In this document: one piece after another, positions 1 to 11,700 of the stretch
Position numbering within the stretch: position 1 is the first letter of the stretch
Layout of the letters: each line of letters begins with the position of its first letter
Origin: Zonotrichia leucophrys gambelii
Lineage: Eukaryota > Chordata > Aves > Passeriformes > Passerellidae
Reading direction: 5' to 3'
DNA length: 64,000 nucleotides
Assembly: GCF_028769735.1 (NCBI RefSeq)
Contig: NC_088178.1
Location: 620,001-684,000 of the forward strand
Notes under the pieces: generated by a model
Told to the model about the DNA's origin: nothing
What the model saw: the letters and a program-made list of their open reading frames with translations, nothing else
Databases searched by the model: none
Program-made: the position numbers and the translations under genes

Positions 1-1820
1 GAGCAGCAGGAGCAATCCTTCAGTGGGAGGAGGAGGCACTTCACTGGCACTTGGTTAAATTCAAACTGAAACCAGCCTGTGGGTGGTTGCTTGAATCCTT
101 GCCAGTGGAGAAGAAGGTGGAAAAAAATAAAATTATTGCTTTGCAAATGACCTTTTTCTCTTGGATTTGTCTATATTCTGATGCTATTCTTGATCAGCCA
201 GAAAAAGGACAAAATGAAAGGAAAATTTGTTTAATTAAAATGTGTCTGAAAAAGAAAATGTAACGATAGTGTAAATGTCCAGCACAACACATTTTGCAAA
301 GCCAGGAGGTGAATGGTCCCTCTGCAGTCCCTGTAAAAACTCCAGAAAAGGAGAGACACCTGAATGAGGGAATCCCAGGAACAGATTGAGCCTATTTTGG
401 CTCTTTTGCAAGTGAGTCATGTCTGTGTGAGAGAGAAAATCTGCCTGGGACACCATGGGAACCTTGTGGCTGTGCATTTCCAGCAGCCATCGGCTGGGCC
501 ATGCTGGCCATCCCACTGGGGGCAGAAAAGGAATTCCCTGCTCCAAATTCATCCTTTCCACAGGGTCCAGCCAGGCAGGGCAAGGGCTGAAGTGTGTTGA
601 TTGCTTTATGCCAACAGATTTATGCAGCAAAGAACCATGGGGGTTCTGCTCAATAACGAGCACACAGGAGAAAAATAATTTAAAAAAAAAGCTATGAATT
701 TTAAATTATTTGTGATTGAAGCACTGAGCTCCTTGTGCCAGGCTGGATCTTCAGGCAGGCACAGCTGTGACAGGCAGGTCCCTTGCTCCTTCAGCAGCAG
801 CAGGGGCCAGGGAGGAGGAGTGTCCTGCAGGAGGGATGTGTTCTGCTGGTTTGGGCAGAACCAGCCCCCAGTGCATCAGGTTTAAGCACAGGGCTCTGTG
901 CTGCAGATCACAGTCACATAATGCATGAAAGGGCAGAGGAATGTGAGGATGAAAACTCTCCAGGCACCAAGTACAGAGCTGCAGATGCCCTGGAAGGGCT
1001 GGGTTACAGGGTGGGGTGGCAGATGCTGAGGCTTTCAGGGCTGACTGAGAATGAGCCACGTGGCAAACAAGCAGCTTGGAGGATGTGTGAGCTGCACAAG
1101 GTCTGGCACATCACCCTTCCCCTGCCACAGAGAGCCATGGGGAGGAACAACCATGGAAACAGAGCCAGGGAGGAGGGAGAGGGACCGAGCCAGCAAGTGT
1201 TCCCAAATTCCCCAAAAGCTACAGCGAGGCTCAGCTGAAGTGAAGCAGGACATGTGATGAGGATGGAGATGCCAGTGGAGCAAGCTCCATGCTCAGGGGG
1301 CCACCAGAGCGTGTCAGTGACACACCTGCAGTGCCCCTGTGGCCTGAGCCAGCCCTGGGTGCCAGGGGCCCGGGTCAGGGTGCCAGCCTGCACAGGAAGG
1401 CTGCTCAGTGCAGTGCAGAGCCCAGGTGGGATGAGGGCTGTGTGCCCGTGCTGCTGGGCATGGTGCCCTCTGCCAGGGAACTCAGGGCTGGCAGGGAGGA
1501 ATTGCCAGCGGCCTGCAGCATCCTGGGGCTGCTCAGGGTTCTCCATGGAGGCAGAAATCTTCTGAGCTGTCTTCCTGAAGGGTGAGGGGAGTGAAGAGAG
1601 CAGCCCTAGCCTGCCATGGCAACAGGGCTGGCACTGTGGGCCCCGAGGTGGGTGATGAATTGAACTGAGCTCCAGCCCCATGGGAGAAGCTGCTCTGCCT
1701 CACAGGAGATGAGCCTTGACACGGGGCTCTGACCAGGCCAGGCAAACCAGCACAGCCAGAAATGCAATCAGAGATGGTCCTGCTGGTGTCAGCCCCTCAC
1801 CCAGGAGGCTGCCAAAGGCT
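1..1820. other. Unannotated GC-rich single-copy-looking DNA
   Basis: No gene, RNA or mobile element is recognisable here. The sequence is rich in CAG/CTG-type words and low in stop codons, so long frames appear on both strands (for example 1004-1681 minus). None has the composition of a protein family I know, and none has a convincing splice-site pair. Confidence 0.4.
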
Positions 1821-1824
1821 GAGG

Positions 1825-2040
1825 GGCTTGGAAAGGCCAGGGTAACACCGTGTGTGGGTGGGCTTGGAAAGCCCAAGGTAACACCGTGTGTGGGCAGGCT
1901 TGGAAAGCCCAGGGTAACACCATGTGTAGGAGGGCTTGGAAAGCCCAAGGTAACGCCGTGTCTGGGTGGGCTTGGAAAGCCCAGGGTAACACCGTGTGTA
2001 GGAGGGCTTGGAAAGCCCAGGGTAACACCGTGTGTGGGTG
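1825..2040. repeat. Minisatellite, 36-bp unit, 6 copies
   Basis: Six direct copies of a 36-bp unit begin with GGCTTGGAAAG at about 1825, 1861, 1897, 1933, 1969 and 2005. Each carries the word GGTAACACCGTGTGT or a close variant. Because 36 is a multiple of three and the unit has no stop in several frames, the array stays open on both strands. The resulting 12-residue peptide repeats are an artefact of this. The array abuts an LTR-like segment on its right. Confidence 0.9.
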
Positions 2041-2044
2041 GGCT

Positions 2045-2335
2045 GGGTCCAATCCGGCCAGCTATGGACCCCAGCCCACACAGTCTTACACAGACGAAAG
2101 CAAAAGATCGGGAGCGCTCTCCTCCGCATGGGAATGGGTGTCCTCTGTTTATTGACTTGAGAACCACCAGAGGGGAAAACCCCGCATGGAAAAGAGCCCT
2201 GATGGCTCACGGAGGGAGATTTTTATACCTGGGGATGGGGGGCGGAGGAGGAGGGCCACAACCGATGGGAGCGGCGACGGGAAGGACTGACCTGGGAAGA
2301 GACCACCAGGAATAACACTGAGAAGGGGAGAAGGG
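2045..2335 (-). mobile_element. Probable endogenous retrovirus LTR fragment (minus orientation)
   Basis: Read on the minus strand, a TATA box (TATAAA, plus 2222-2227) is followed about 75 bases later by AATAAA (plus 2148-2153). This compact promoter plus poly(A) arrangement is typical of an LTR U3/R region. The boundaries are not resolved: the left side runs into the 36-bp minisatellite and the right side into the GAA/GAC tract. No internal retroviral gene is seen. The call rests on signal layout only and could be an unrelated promoter-like sequence. Confidence 0.45.
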
Positions 2336-2632
2336 GAAGAAGAAGGGGAAGAAGAAGAAGAAGAAGAAGAAGACGAAGAAGAAGACGACAACAAAGATGA
2401 AGACAATGAAGAAGACAACAAAGACAACGATGACGAAGAAGACAAAGATGACGAAGAAGACAACAAAGACAAAGAAGAAGACGAAGAAGAAGAAGATGAA
2501 GAAGAAGATGAAGAAGACGAAGAAAACAAAGACAATGAAGACGAAGAAGACGAAGAATAAGGCAAAGAAGAAGACGAAAATGAAGAAGAACATGAAGAAG
2601 AACACGAAGAAGAAGAAGACAACCATGAGGTT
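2336..2632. repeat. GAA/GAC purine-rich repeat tract
   Basis: About 300 bases consist almost only of GAA, GAC, AAG, GAT and AAC triplets, so the plus strand is nearly pure purine in long runs. It gives long false frames: Lys/Thr/Met-rich on plus and Ser/Phe/Leu-rich on minus. It lies between two LTR-like segments of opposite orientation. Confidence 0.9.
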
Positions 2633-3262
2633 GAGACAAACTTTAAGGAATTTAGGGATTTTAGAGGAGCTGAGATTTTAGCTAGAGATAAGCTTTATTG
2701 GAGTTAATTAAAATAAATGGCTAGGCCTTGATGAAGTTAAGAGCTAGTAGTTAACTAATAATTGATTGCTTGTCAACATAATGTTTGGTTAGCTGGGTTT
2801 ATAATGAAGAATATAGAAATAAATAGCTTTAAATGATAAATGGCTTTTAGGAACATGAGACGGTTGTAGGCCTCCTCTGTTCTGAAACCAGTCGAAGATG
2901 AGAATGGGAGTTCTACCAAGGGTTCATTTGTCACATTTGCATTGAAAAGGTAGAAAGGTCAGAACAAGGAAGACTTCATTTATTTCCTCATTTTGGGACC
3001 CCTCCCCATGAAAGGGACCACTGACTCGTTTTGAGGAACAAGCTATGCATGCTTAACAGCTTTTGAACTAATAACCATGGGAAGTGGGGAATGGGATGTA
3101 CCAAAGTTATGAATATGCATTTGTATTTTGGGTATTCAATACTTGTATACATAAAAAGACTTTGTAATCACCTGTAAATTGCAGTGTGTATTTGGGAGCT
3201 ATCCCACAATAAACACACACTTTCCAACTTTAAACTCTTAGAGAGTCTTTGTCTGTCACAGT
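2633..3262 (+). mobile_element. Probable solo LTR of an endogenous retrovirus
   Basis: An AT-rich segment with a TATA-like CATAAAAAG at about 3150 and a poly(A) signal AATAAA at 3208-3213. The U5-like tail ends in CTTTGTCTGTCACA near 3262, as many avian LTRs do. The left boundary near 2626-2640 is a guess and no target-site duplication was found. No internal coding sequence follows; the right flank is unrelated and leads into a minisatellite. It is probably a recombined solo LTR. Confidence 0.6.
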
Positions 3263-3454
3263 TGGATATCGGTACAAGATCAATATCTATATTTTTAATA
3301 AATCAGTTTTGGGATACAAACCATGTGAACAGTGCAAATTACCAAAACACCCAGAGCAAACAACTAAATAACTATTTAGTGCAATATAGCACCGGGGGAT
3401 TGCAGTGCCTGGGCTCAAAGGGCTGCAAGGCAGGGCAAGGTGGGCAGCCCAGGC

Positions 3455-3872
3455 TGTGGGCAGGGTGGTGGCTGCCAGGGTGGTGTGTGCAAGGTGGTGG
3501 CTGGCAGGGTGGTGGGTGCAGGGTGATGGGTGCAGGGTGATGGGTGGCAGGGTGATGGGTGCAGGGTGATGGGTGCAGAGTGATGGGTGGCAGGGTCATG
3601 GCTGGCAGTGTGGTGGCTGGCACAGTGATGGGTGCAGGGTGATGGGTGACAGGGTGATGGGTGACAGGGTGATGGGTGGCAGGGTGATGGGTGCAGGGTG
3701 ATGGGTGCAGAGTGATGGGTGACAGGGTGATGGGTGCAGGGTGATGTGTGGCAGGGTGGTGGCTGGCAGGGTGATGGGTGCAGGGTGGTGGGTGCAGGGT
3801 GATGGGTGGCAGAGTGATGGGTGGCAGGGTCACGGCTGGCAGGGTGGTGGCTGGCAGGGTGCAGAGTGGCAC
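3455..3872. repeat. G-rich minisatellite, about 15-bp unit
   Basis: Tandem variants of GGGTGATGGGTGCA, alternating with a GGCAGGGT form, fill about 420 bases. The unit length varies between about 13 and 17 bases. The plus strand has dense GGG runs separated by 3-5 bases, the spacing needed for G-quadruplexes. Open frames through it on either strand (Gly/Trp/Met or Pro/His/Thr rich) are repeat artefacts. Confidence 0.9.
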
Positions 3873-6190
3873 TGGGATAGGTGGCACCAGCGCCAGCACC
3901 CACAGCCCCCAGCACGAGGCTTCCCCGGGACCCTGGCAGCACAGATGGCTCCACAGCTACAGCCAACACTCATTTATTCTGAAAGCTGAGCTCAGACCCT
4001 CTGTGGATAACCCAGATAACATCTCAAGGCCTGGGAAGGGCCAAGGCTGATTTCCATGCTCGTCTGTAAATTTAGTAACTCAGAGTTAACGAGAGCAAAC
4101 AGGCTCAAACCATGAACACCGGCATGTGGATGACAGGCCTCCCCTCCTCTGCAGAAGCAGAAGCCTCTTGTGGCTGAAATATTGCCTGAAAGGAGATTTT
4201 CTGTGGTTGAAGGGATTTGCATTTGGGGCTGTGCTTGGGGAAGCAGCTCAGATCTCCCCAGGCTGCCCCTCTGGCCTTTGGGATTTGGTGGGGAGGGGGT
4301 TCTGCTGCCAGCAGCACCCAGGGGATACCCCATGAGGGCTCAGAGGTGTTCTCTGCCAAAGAACAGAGCCCTGGAGTTAAGAACACACCGAATAATTCAT
4401 AGGAAGAAATTAATTATTAAATACCTTCTCATTATTGCCACCTTAATTAGAGACCGTTAATTTCATACCTACAAGGCGCTGTAGTGCTCTTGCTGAATCA
4501 TATTTCCCTCTCAGTCTGAGGGTTTCAACATGTCTGCAGTGCTGGAAGGTAAAAGCAAAGCTGGGGGAGCCAGGGCAGGAACCTCAGGGGCCATTTCACC
4601 ATTCACTCTGCAGTAAAACAAGTAGTTTCCAAAATGCCTTTTCCCCAAACCCCAGGCAATTTCCAACACCTCAAATCACCTTTCTGTGCGCAACCGCTAT
4701 ATATTGTACCAGAAAGAGCACTTTGGAAGCCAGAGGGTCAGTCTGCAGGACATGGATCTGTTTGTGGGAAGCCAAAGTTTATTCAAAGGCTCTAGAGGTG
4801 GCTGGGTACCCCTGGGAGCATCCAGGCTGCCTTGATGCCTGCTCAGCCCTGCCAGGTGGGCTGAGCTGCCTGTGCCAGGGGTGCTGAGCCTCTGGGACCC
4901 CTCCCAGGGTGGGTGAGTGCTTTGGCAGCTTCCATTAGCCAGCATCTCCTAGGAGTGCTGCTGATGGGCTCCACGTGGGTCCCTGCTGCTGGGAGCAGGA
5001 AGGTTCATTCTGGGGAAGTGGCAGTTTTGCCTGATTTGTGTGAGTTTCCTTGCGCTTTTATGGCAGCCCATAAAATGGATCATCTGTCTTAAAAGAGATG
5101 GGCAGGTAATCAGCAGCTGAGCTGAGCTCTGCCTCTGGCCCTGCTGCAGCCTGGGGAGTCCAGGAGCTCCCAGGGGAGGCTCCACGTCCTGGGCTCCATC
5201 TGGGCCCTGGCACTGCTGCATTTTCCACCAGCAGGCTGAGGGACCTGGGGGCTTCTCAGGGAAAGTGCCTGGGTGGGGGGAAATGCTCCTTTCTCCTCAG
5301 GAGAGCAGCAGACAGCCACAACTCTATTTTCAGCGGAGGTTTCCAAGGCACTTGTTTACCAGCACTGCCAACAGAAGCTGTTATCACATTGGCACTGCTG
5401 ACAGCTCTGTCTGCAGCTGATTTTCCAGGGGAAGCACCTCAAAAGTGCTGGAGGCAGTGTGGAAGTGAGACAGCAGCTGCATGCACTTGAAACCCATAAA
5501 TCAGCACCTGAGAAAGGGATGCTGCTCTCCTTATCCTTGCTGGACAAAAGCTGTCCCTGGGGGTGCCCCTGGGGTGCTGCCTGCTCTGGAGCAGTGCCTG
5601 GCACCTGGATCCTCCCCAGCCATCAGCAGGGCTGGGTGTCAGGGGTGGCCATGGTGATCCCCACTGAGCATCTCCTGTCACATCAGCTGGATCCAAACCT
5701 GAGCTCCCTGCCGTGCCTGTGATGTGCAGGGCTCTGGAGCAGCCCTCCTGGAGGCTGTGCTGTTCTCTCTGCCATGTTTCTCACAGCTAGTCATTAGGTA
5801 ATTACCTGGGAAGTCAATTGGGCCTGCCTGGATCCATTTATTTACTGCACAGCCATCCTGCTGATTTCTCCCAGGCCCACGAGCTGTGAAGAGCTGCTCC
5901 CAGGCACTGATGCAAGAGCTGGCATCCTCAGGGTCTGCACCAGGAGACACTGAGCTGCTGTGGCGGAGCAGAAAGCAGCACCCACACTCTCTGTGCCCTT
6001 TTGCAGGGTAACATCTGTGCAGGAGCCTCGTCCTGTCTTCCAGCTGCTGCCGCTGTTTCTGCCAGCAGCCCCTCCTGGCTGCCTGCTGCCACATCTGGGC
6101 ACACTGAGGAGCTGGCATGGGGCATCCAGCCGTCCCTGCCCGGGGCCTCCATCCCTGCAGGGCGGCCAGGACAGCCAGGACATCCAGGGG
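3873..6190. other. No gene seen; AT-rich block at 4.38-4.54 kb
   Basis: No gene or repeat family is recognised. Within it, 4385-4540 is AT-rich with several ATTAATTA/TTAATT words and differs from its GC-rich flanks. That is a common look for a conserved non-coding element, but conservation cannot be tested here. Confidence 0.35.
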
Positions 6191-6195
6191 ACACT

Positions 6196-6603
6196 TGTGC
6201 AGAAAGGGACACTGTCCTGCAGAAAGGGACACTCCTCCTGCAGAAAGGGACACATGTCCTGCAGAAAGGGACACCTGTCCTGCAGAAAGGGACACTCCTC
6301 CTGCAGAAAGGGACAATTCTCCTGCAGAAAGGGACACTCGTCCTGCAGAAAGGGATGCCTGTCCTGCAGAAAGGGACACTCCTCCTGCAGAAAGGGACAC
6401 TTCTGCAGAAAGGGACACCTGTCCTGCAGAAAGGGACACTTCTCCTGCAGAAAGGGACACCTGTCCTGCAGAAAGGGACACTTCTGCAGAAAGGGACACT
6501 TGTCCTGCAGAAAGGGACGCTCCTCCTACAGAAAGGGACACTCCTCCTGCAGAAAGGGACACATGTCCTGCAGAAAGGGACACCTGTCCTGCAGAAAGGG
6601 ACT
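6196..6603. repeat. Minisatellite, 21-bp unit, 20 copies
   Basis: Twenty occurrences of CAGAAAGGGA are spaced mostly 21 bases apart, with a few 18-base units that lack one triplet. The unit reads CTGCAGAAAGGGACACNNNTC. Unit lengths are multiples of three, so three frames on plus and one on minus stay open across the array. The long predicted peptides here are not genes. Confidence 0.95.
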
Positions 6604-7300
6604 CACATTGTGGGGACAGGAGGGATCCTGGCACTTTTCTGGGTGTGAGCTCCCACTCAGCCTTGTCTCAGCAGCCCTGGCAGCACGGTGCAGGAGGCAG
6701 CTCAGGGAGCGTCCTGTGAAGATTCCAGCCTTGCGTCAGTCTCCCATCAATTTCCTGGAGTAATGAAGAGGTAATTAAATTTTGCAGTGGAAGGGAAGCT
6801 TCTCCAATGGCGAGAGCATATTGTAGCTGCCGAGCTCATCAGGGGAAATGCTGGGCTCCAAATTAAATGCATTTACTGTTTCATGTACCCTCACTTACAA
6901 TCGTTGTAATGAATCTGGGAATTAATTGTTTGCCCATTTAAAACAAGTCCCCTCTTGCACTGAGCCGTGCTCCCCTCCTCCCAGCCCTCCACAATTTGAT
7001 ATTTCAGTTACAAAACAAATTGACATTCATTGGAAAATCAATCTTTTCATTGTTTAACTCTCATTTCTCTGGGGAACGTGTGGGAGTGGAATTACATCCT
7101 CTGATATGAGCCCTTCCTAAATGCCTGATTGGGGCTGGGGAGCAGGGAGGCTGCGAGCCCCCAGGAGCAGCAGGACCCGCTCTGGGGACCCATCCCTGGT
7201 GCTGCTGCCTGAGGAGGGGCAGCCCAGGCCCCAGAGCACCAGCCTGTTGCCTTGGTAATGAGCCCAATAACAGAGCCTGTCATTATCAGCTGGGAGAAAA
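6604..7300. other. No gene; AT-rich candidate non-coding element at 6.74-7.06 kb
   Basis: A homogeneous AT-rich segment with many AATTAAAT, TTAATTG and ATTAAATGCATTTA words sits between a minisatellite and an LTR. It has no open frame of note and no repeat signature. It may be a conserved regulatory element; this is inferred from composition only. Confidence 0.3.
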
Positions 7301-7304
7301 TGGG

Positions 7305-7668
7305 AAGTGTGTTGTGGTGTTGTGATGTCCCCAGGACGAGGTGAGAGATGAGAATCTGACTCCATGTTCTCAGAAGGCTGGTTTATTATTTTATGATATT
7401 CTATTAAAAGAAAATGATGTACTAAAACTATACTAAAGAAAGAGAAAGGAGACATCAGAAGGTTAGACAAGAATGATAATAAAAATCCGTGACAGACTCA
7501 GAGTCCGACACAGCTGATGGTGATTGGTCATTAAATTAAAACAATTCACATGCTGGGTAAACAATTCCCCAAATCACATTCCAGGGCAGCAAAACACAGA
7601 GAAGCTGAGGCTTCTCATCTTGCCTGGAGAAGAAATCCTGGCAAAGGGATTTTTCAGAAAACACCTCA
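7305..7668 (-). mobile_element. Endogenous retrovirus LTR, family B copy 1 (minus)
   Basis: Read on the minus strand it shares long stretches with the segments at 14,735 and 33,818. All three have TTTTCTGAAAAATC near the start, then GAAGCTGAG or GAGAAGCC blocks, CATTCCAG/GGAATGTG, an AATTGTTT block, an ACAGCTGTG-like block, and CCTTCTGAGAACATGGAG near the end. This copy runs through the CTCACCTCGTCCTGGGGACAT tail. No internal genes are attached, so it is probably a solo LTR. Boundaries are approximate. Confidence 0.7.
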
Positions 7669-8480
7669 GTGCCAGAAGTGCTTGTTGTGCCGGGGGACAC
7701 GGCAACAAGGAGTGCGAAGAGCAGCAAAGACACACACAGAGACACACACCCCCTTGTATGTGTCCAGGCTGGGGGGCAAGAACAACCAGAATTTTGTGCC
7801 AGTCTGAGAGGAGCTGCTGCCACCAGGGTGCCAGAGTGCCCTCCCAGCCGTGCCAGCCTTGCCTTTGCAGGAGGACACGGCAGTGCCCGCCCTGGGCTCC
7901 GCTGTCTCCAGGTCAGTGGGCACTTTCTGAGCACCCCAGCAGCTGGCCTGGCAGGGATCCCTCTGCTTCCCACGGAGACACTTGCTGCTGGAATAAACTG
8001 CTGTTTTTATGGGTAACGTTGGTTGTCTTTGACGCTTACTGCCAGAAAATGAATAGCCACTTTTATGCAAAAAGGTTTTACTGCGGTATCAGAAAGTGCT
8101 AATGAATACACAGAACCAAATTAAGGGGTACCCCAGAGCCAAAATGCCCGGACAGAGATTTACAGTAAAACGAGTGGCAGGCAAAGATAAAAGCCTGCAA
8201 CCAAAGTGGGTCATATAATTAATACTGGGGACAATAAATTCCTGAAAAATTGAGCTGTCAGTCCCTTCCATCCAAAGTCCCAGCTCCATTTCAAAGCTAA
8301 ATAAACTGTAGTCCCAAGGAGTTAATGCAGCAGACAAAGCCCACAGCTAAAGCAGCTTCTGCATTCACAAGGGACGAGGTTTCCTCTCTCAGAGCTGCAC
8401 TGTCTGAAGGGGACCTCCAAGGAAGCCAAAGAGGGATTCTCCATCAGGGACTGTAATCATAGGAGGAGGAGTAAAGGGCT
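7669..8480. other. No gene recognised
   Basis: Mixed sequence between an LTR and a CR1 fragment. Open frames such as 7524-8102 plus start inside the LTR and have no recognisable domain or splice structure. Confidence 0.35.
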
Positions 8481-8483
8481 CAA

Positions 8484-8733
8484 ACTGAACCAGGAAAAAT
8501 TTAGGTGAGATAGAGTTTAAAAATTCTTGACTCTGAGGATGGTGAGGCACTGGAAAATGTTGCCCTGAGAAATTGTGGTTGTCCCATCCCTGGAAGCGTT
8601 CAGGGCTAGGTTGGATGGGGCTTGTAGCAGCCTGGGATAGTGGAAGGTGTCCCTGCCATGGCAGGGGGGCTGGAACGAGATGATCTTTCAGGCCCTTTCC
8701 AATCCAAACTGTTCCATGGTTCTGCTTCAAAGA
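8484..8733 (+). mobile_element. CR1 LINE 3' fragment (plus)
   Basis: It matches the avian CR1 3' region as I know it. The order of landmarks is a GGTTGGATGGGGCTT block, AGCAGCCTGGGATAGTGGAA, GTGTCCCTGCCATGGCAGG, GAACGAGATGATCTTTCAGG, then CCCTTTCCAATCCAAAC and a degenerate ending. It is heavily truncated at the 5' end, as is usual for CR1, and carries no complete reverse-transcriptase frame. Confidence 0.85.
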
Positions 8734-11700
8734 ACTGCCTGGGAGCCACCCCACGGCCACCCAGTGCTGGCACTGGGGGAACCAGCCCATATCCAGGTCC
8801 TCCTGAGGGTCTAGGAGGGAAGACTAAAGGTGCCCAGTGTTTCGGGTGCAATCCTGCTGCTGGCCCCACATCCAGCCTGCCCCTGTCCCCTCCAGCCCTG
8901 CTGTGCCTTTGGCACAGGGAGCAGGGCCAGTGGTGCTGTGAAAGACAGCTCTGCAGCCCCATAATCACATGCCCTCCCTTTTCTCATATTCTCACTTAGC
9001 AACACCATATGAGCATCTTTGTCAGCTGCATATTAGGAACCATTCGTCATAAAAAATTCAGGGCTATGAAAATAAAGTGACCTCTCCGAGGGCTTCAATT
9101 ACACTGGAAGGTAATTGTGTCTTCCCCAGGCCTCCATCAGGGTGTTTGGGAGTCCTCAGGAACAATTTATGTATTTATTACAGTTTAAGCATCCTTAGCC
9201 CTCAGCTCTTCCCCGTAATGAAAATATATAGTGCAGAACGCAGCAGATACAGACCGAGCCAGTGTAAAATGTCTCAGCCATGGAGAGAGGTGCCTGTAAC
9301 CCCCAGCACCCCCACAGGGCACAAAGAGGCAGCAGGACAAGGGCAATCACAGCAATGGGTCAGGGGCTGAACCATCCACTCTGGGGCTGGCACCACGGCA
9401 AGGCAGAAAGCCTTTCCCAGGGAAAAAATACACATTCATTACTGCTCTTGGCACTAAAGGTTGCTAGGAATTGGGGCAGAAAGGCAAAGCAGGCTTTATT
9501 TCTTTGTGGGGTGGGTTGGTTTCTTTCTCCAAAGGCTTTTTTTGCAGGCAAGGAGCAGGCACCAGCAGCAGAGGCTGGGGGCAGGTTCAGCTCGTGGCAC
9601 ACCAGGAGCAGGGCTGGGCTGGGGCTCTTTGTGTCTGGGGGTTCCTCTGGGGCTTCCCTCCCCTCTGAGGTGCCACAGGTGAGCTGCTCCCATGGGAGCT
9701 GCTGGCTCTGGCACAGACAGCACCAAAGGAGAGGAGATGCTGTGAAAAACGAGGTCATTCAGGTCCTCCCCTGCCAATCCTGGCCTTGAAGGGAGCTGAG
9801 CAGGTTGGCAGCAAAACTCACCTGAAGGGCCCAGGCTTTCATTCCCCTTCAGCTCTGAGGAGCAGCTCTCCTTGGACCTGCACAGCCAAAATCTGTGCTG
9901 AAGATGCAACAGAAAAAAAAAAAAAAATTAAAAAAGAGCCTTCTAAGATGCCACTGGAAAAAGCAAGACAAAAAGGGAATTTCTTTTTTCTTGTCGGAAA
10001 GACACCGAGTCCTACACCTTGGATGAGAAAGAGATGATTTAACAAGAAAAAGATGTCACTAAATCCCTGGGCTATAAATCATTCTTCTTACAGCCTTGCA
10101 GCAAAAACACTTAACAGGCCTGCTGAGCAACAGGGGCACAGGAGCCCGTGTGGGGATTGCATCTGATCCAGGATAAACGGGCACATGGGCCCAGCCACTT
10201 GTTTTATGGTTGTAGGAGAGTTATACAGCACCTGGGAAATGTTTCCTGCTCCTGCTGAGTTGCAGGCTAACATGGAGAGGATGCAGCTGGCAATGGATGA
10301 GCCTGCAAGATCCAAGGGCTGCACCCTGGGGGGATGGTGTTGCAATAAAACCTTGTGATCATTCATGCACATGGCTTCATCTGGCAATTTACAATTTATT
10401 TAAATTTCTGGCAAGTAGAAAGAAAGAAGGGGAAAATGCTGCATTAAAGCAGAAATTGGTGCCAGCAGCCTCCCACTCACGGGGTCTGGGTTGTGATGCC
10501 GTGGGGAAACATCCTCTGGGCATGTGTGTGACCAGGGTGAGTGTCAGAACTTCCAGAGGCTTCAGATGGACAAATCCTGATACAGAAACCATTAAGCCAG
10601 ATGCAAGAGGATGCTCTGTGGCTGCATTGATTTAATTGCTGAAGAAGAGGTAATTGCTTGGGGAGTAGTGCCTGTGATCCGATTATAGTCAGGAGGAGCA
10701 GAGGGCAGCCCCAGCCAGCAATAGAGCCTCTCACTGCTTCAAAAATGCTGAAATAAATCAGGGGAAATTACCAGCAAAACTGACTGAGTGGAAAAAAACA
10801 ATAACTAAACGGCTGTGAATGGAAAGTGAAAAAGCTCTTTAAGAAGTGTTGTAGAAACAGTGAAGGGAACAATTTAGCCAGAAGTTAGGCTGACAGCTGC
10901 TAGAAATCAGAAAATAATAGCTGGGAAACGAGAAAGGGAAAGGTGTCTGGAGAAGATGGCATGAGAAGCACAGGAAATTGGGATGAGAAGCAAAGCAATA
11001 ATAAAATGTTCACTGTTAGTGGAGATGCCACTGTTCCAAGGAGGCGAATTTAAACAGAGCAAGGAAAAAGACACAGGATCCTCCTGTGGGCAGGAAAGGC
11101 TGGCAGTGTGCAAGAGGCAGGCAGGTGTGATTGAAAGAAGGAGGGCATGCATTTATACCAGCTGAAGGTGATGGATGCTCTCTCTTCTATTTTCACCACA
11201 GAGGCATATTTAAAATTGGCTGACCTACCTAGCTGCCTGTCTGGAGCTGCAGCGCTGCCCAGGTCACTCCTGGCCCAGGTTTAGTTCCTGAACCAGGCTG
11301 GAGCTGCTTTCCACTGCCTGGAGCACATGGAAGGGGATGGAAGCAGAGGGGCTGGGACACCATCCATGGTGGGTGGCAGTGAGCACTGTGCCCAAGCCCT
11401 GGTGATGCCGCCCTCCCCCTGCCCCTGCTCCCCACAGGTCCTGTGCAGGGCTGATGGCCCCAGGTGGGGAGAAGGGGCACCGTGTGCCCACCAGTGCCTG
11501 GGAACTGGGAGAGAGAGGGCCAAGCTGGGAGCTGAGAAGATCCCACCAGAGTGCCAGCTATGGTCCTGATGCTGCTCCCTGGAACTGGGCTCTCCTGCTG
11601 CTTCAAGTCCCCACAAAGGCAGCTTCCACTCCTGGCTGCAGTAGGCAACATCTGCCTGGGGAGAGCCCAGCTGGTGCAGGGGAGGAGCCACATCCCTGGG

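Noticed and set aside
1004..1681. 225-codon minus frame
   Set aside because: GC-rich, stop-poor DNA with overlapping frames on the other strand; Cys/Trp/Pro/His-rich peptide with no domain and no splice borders.
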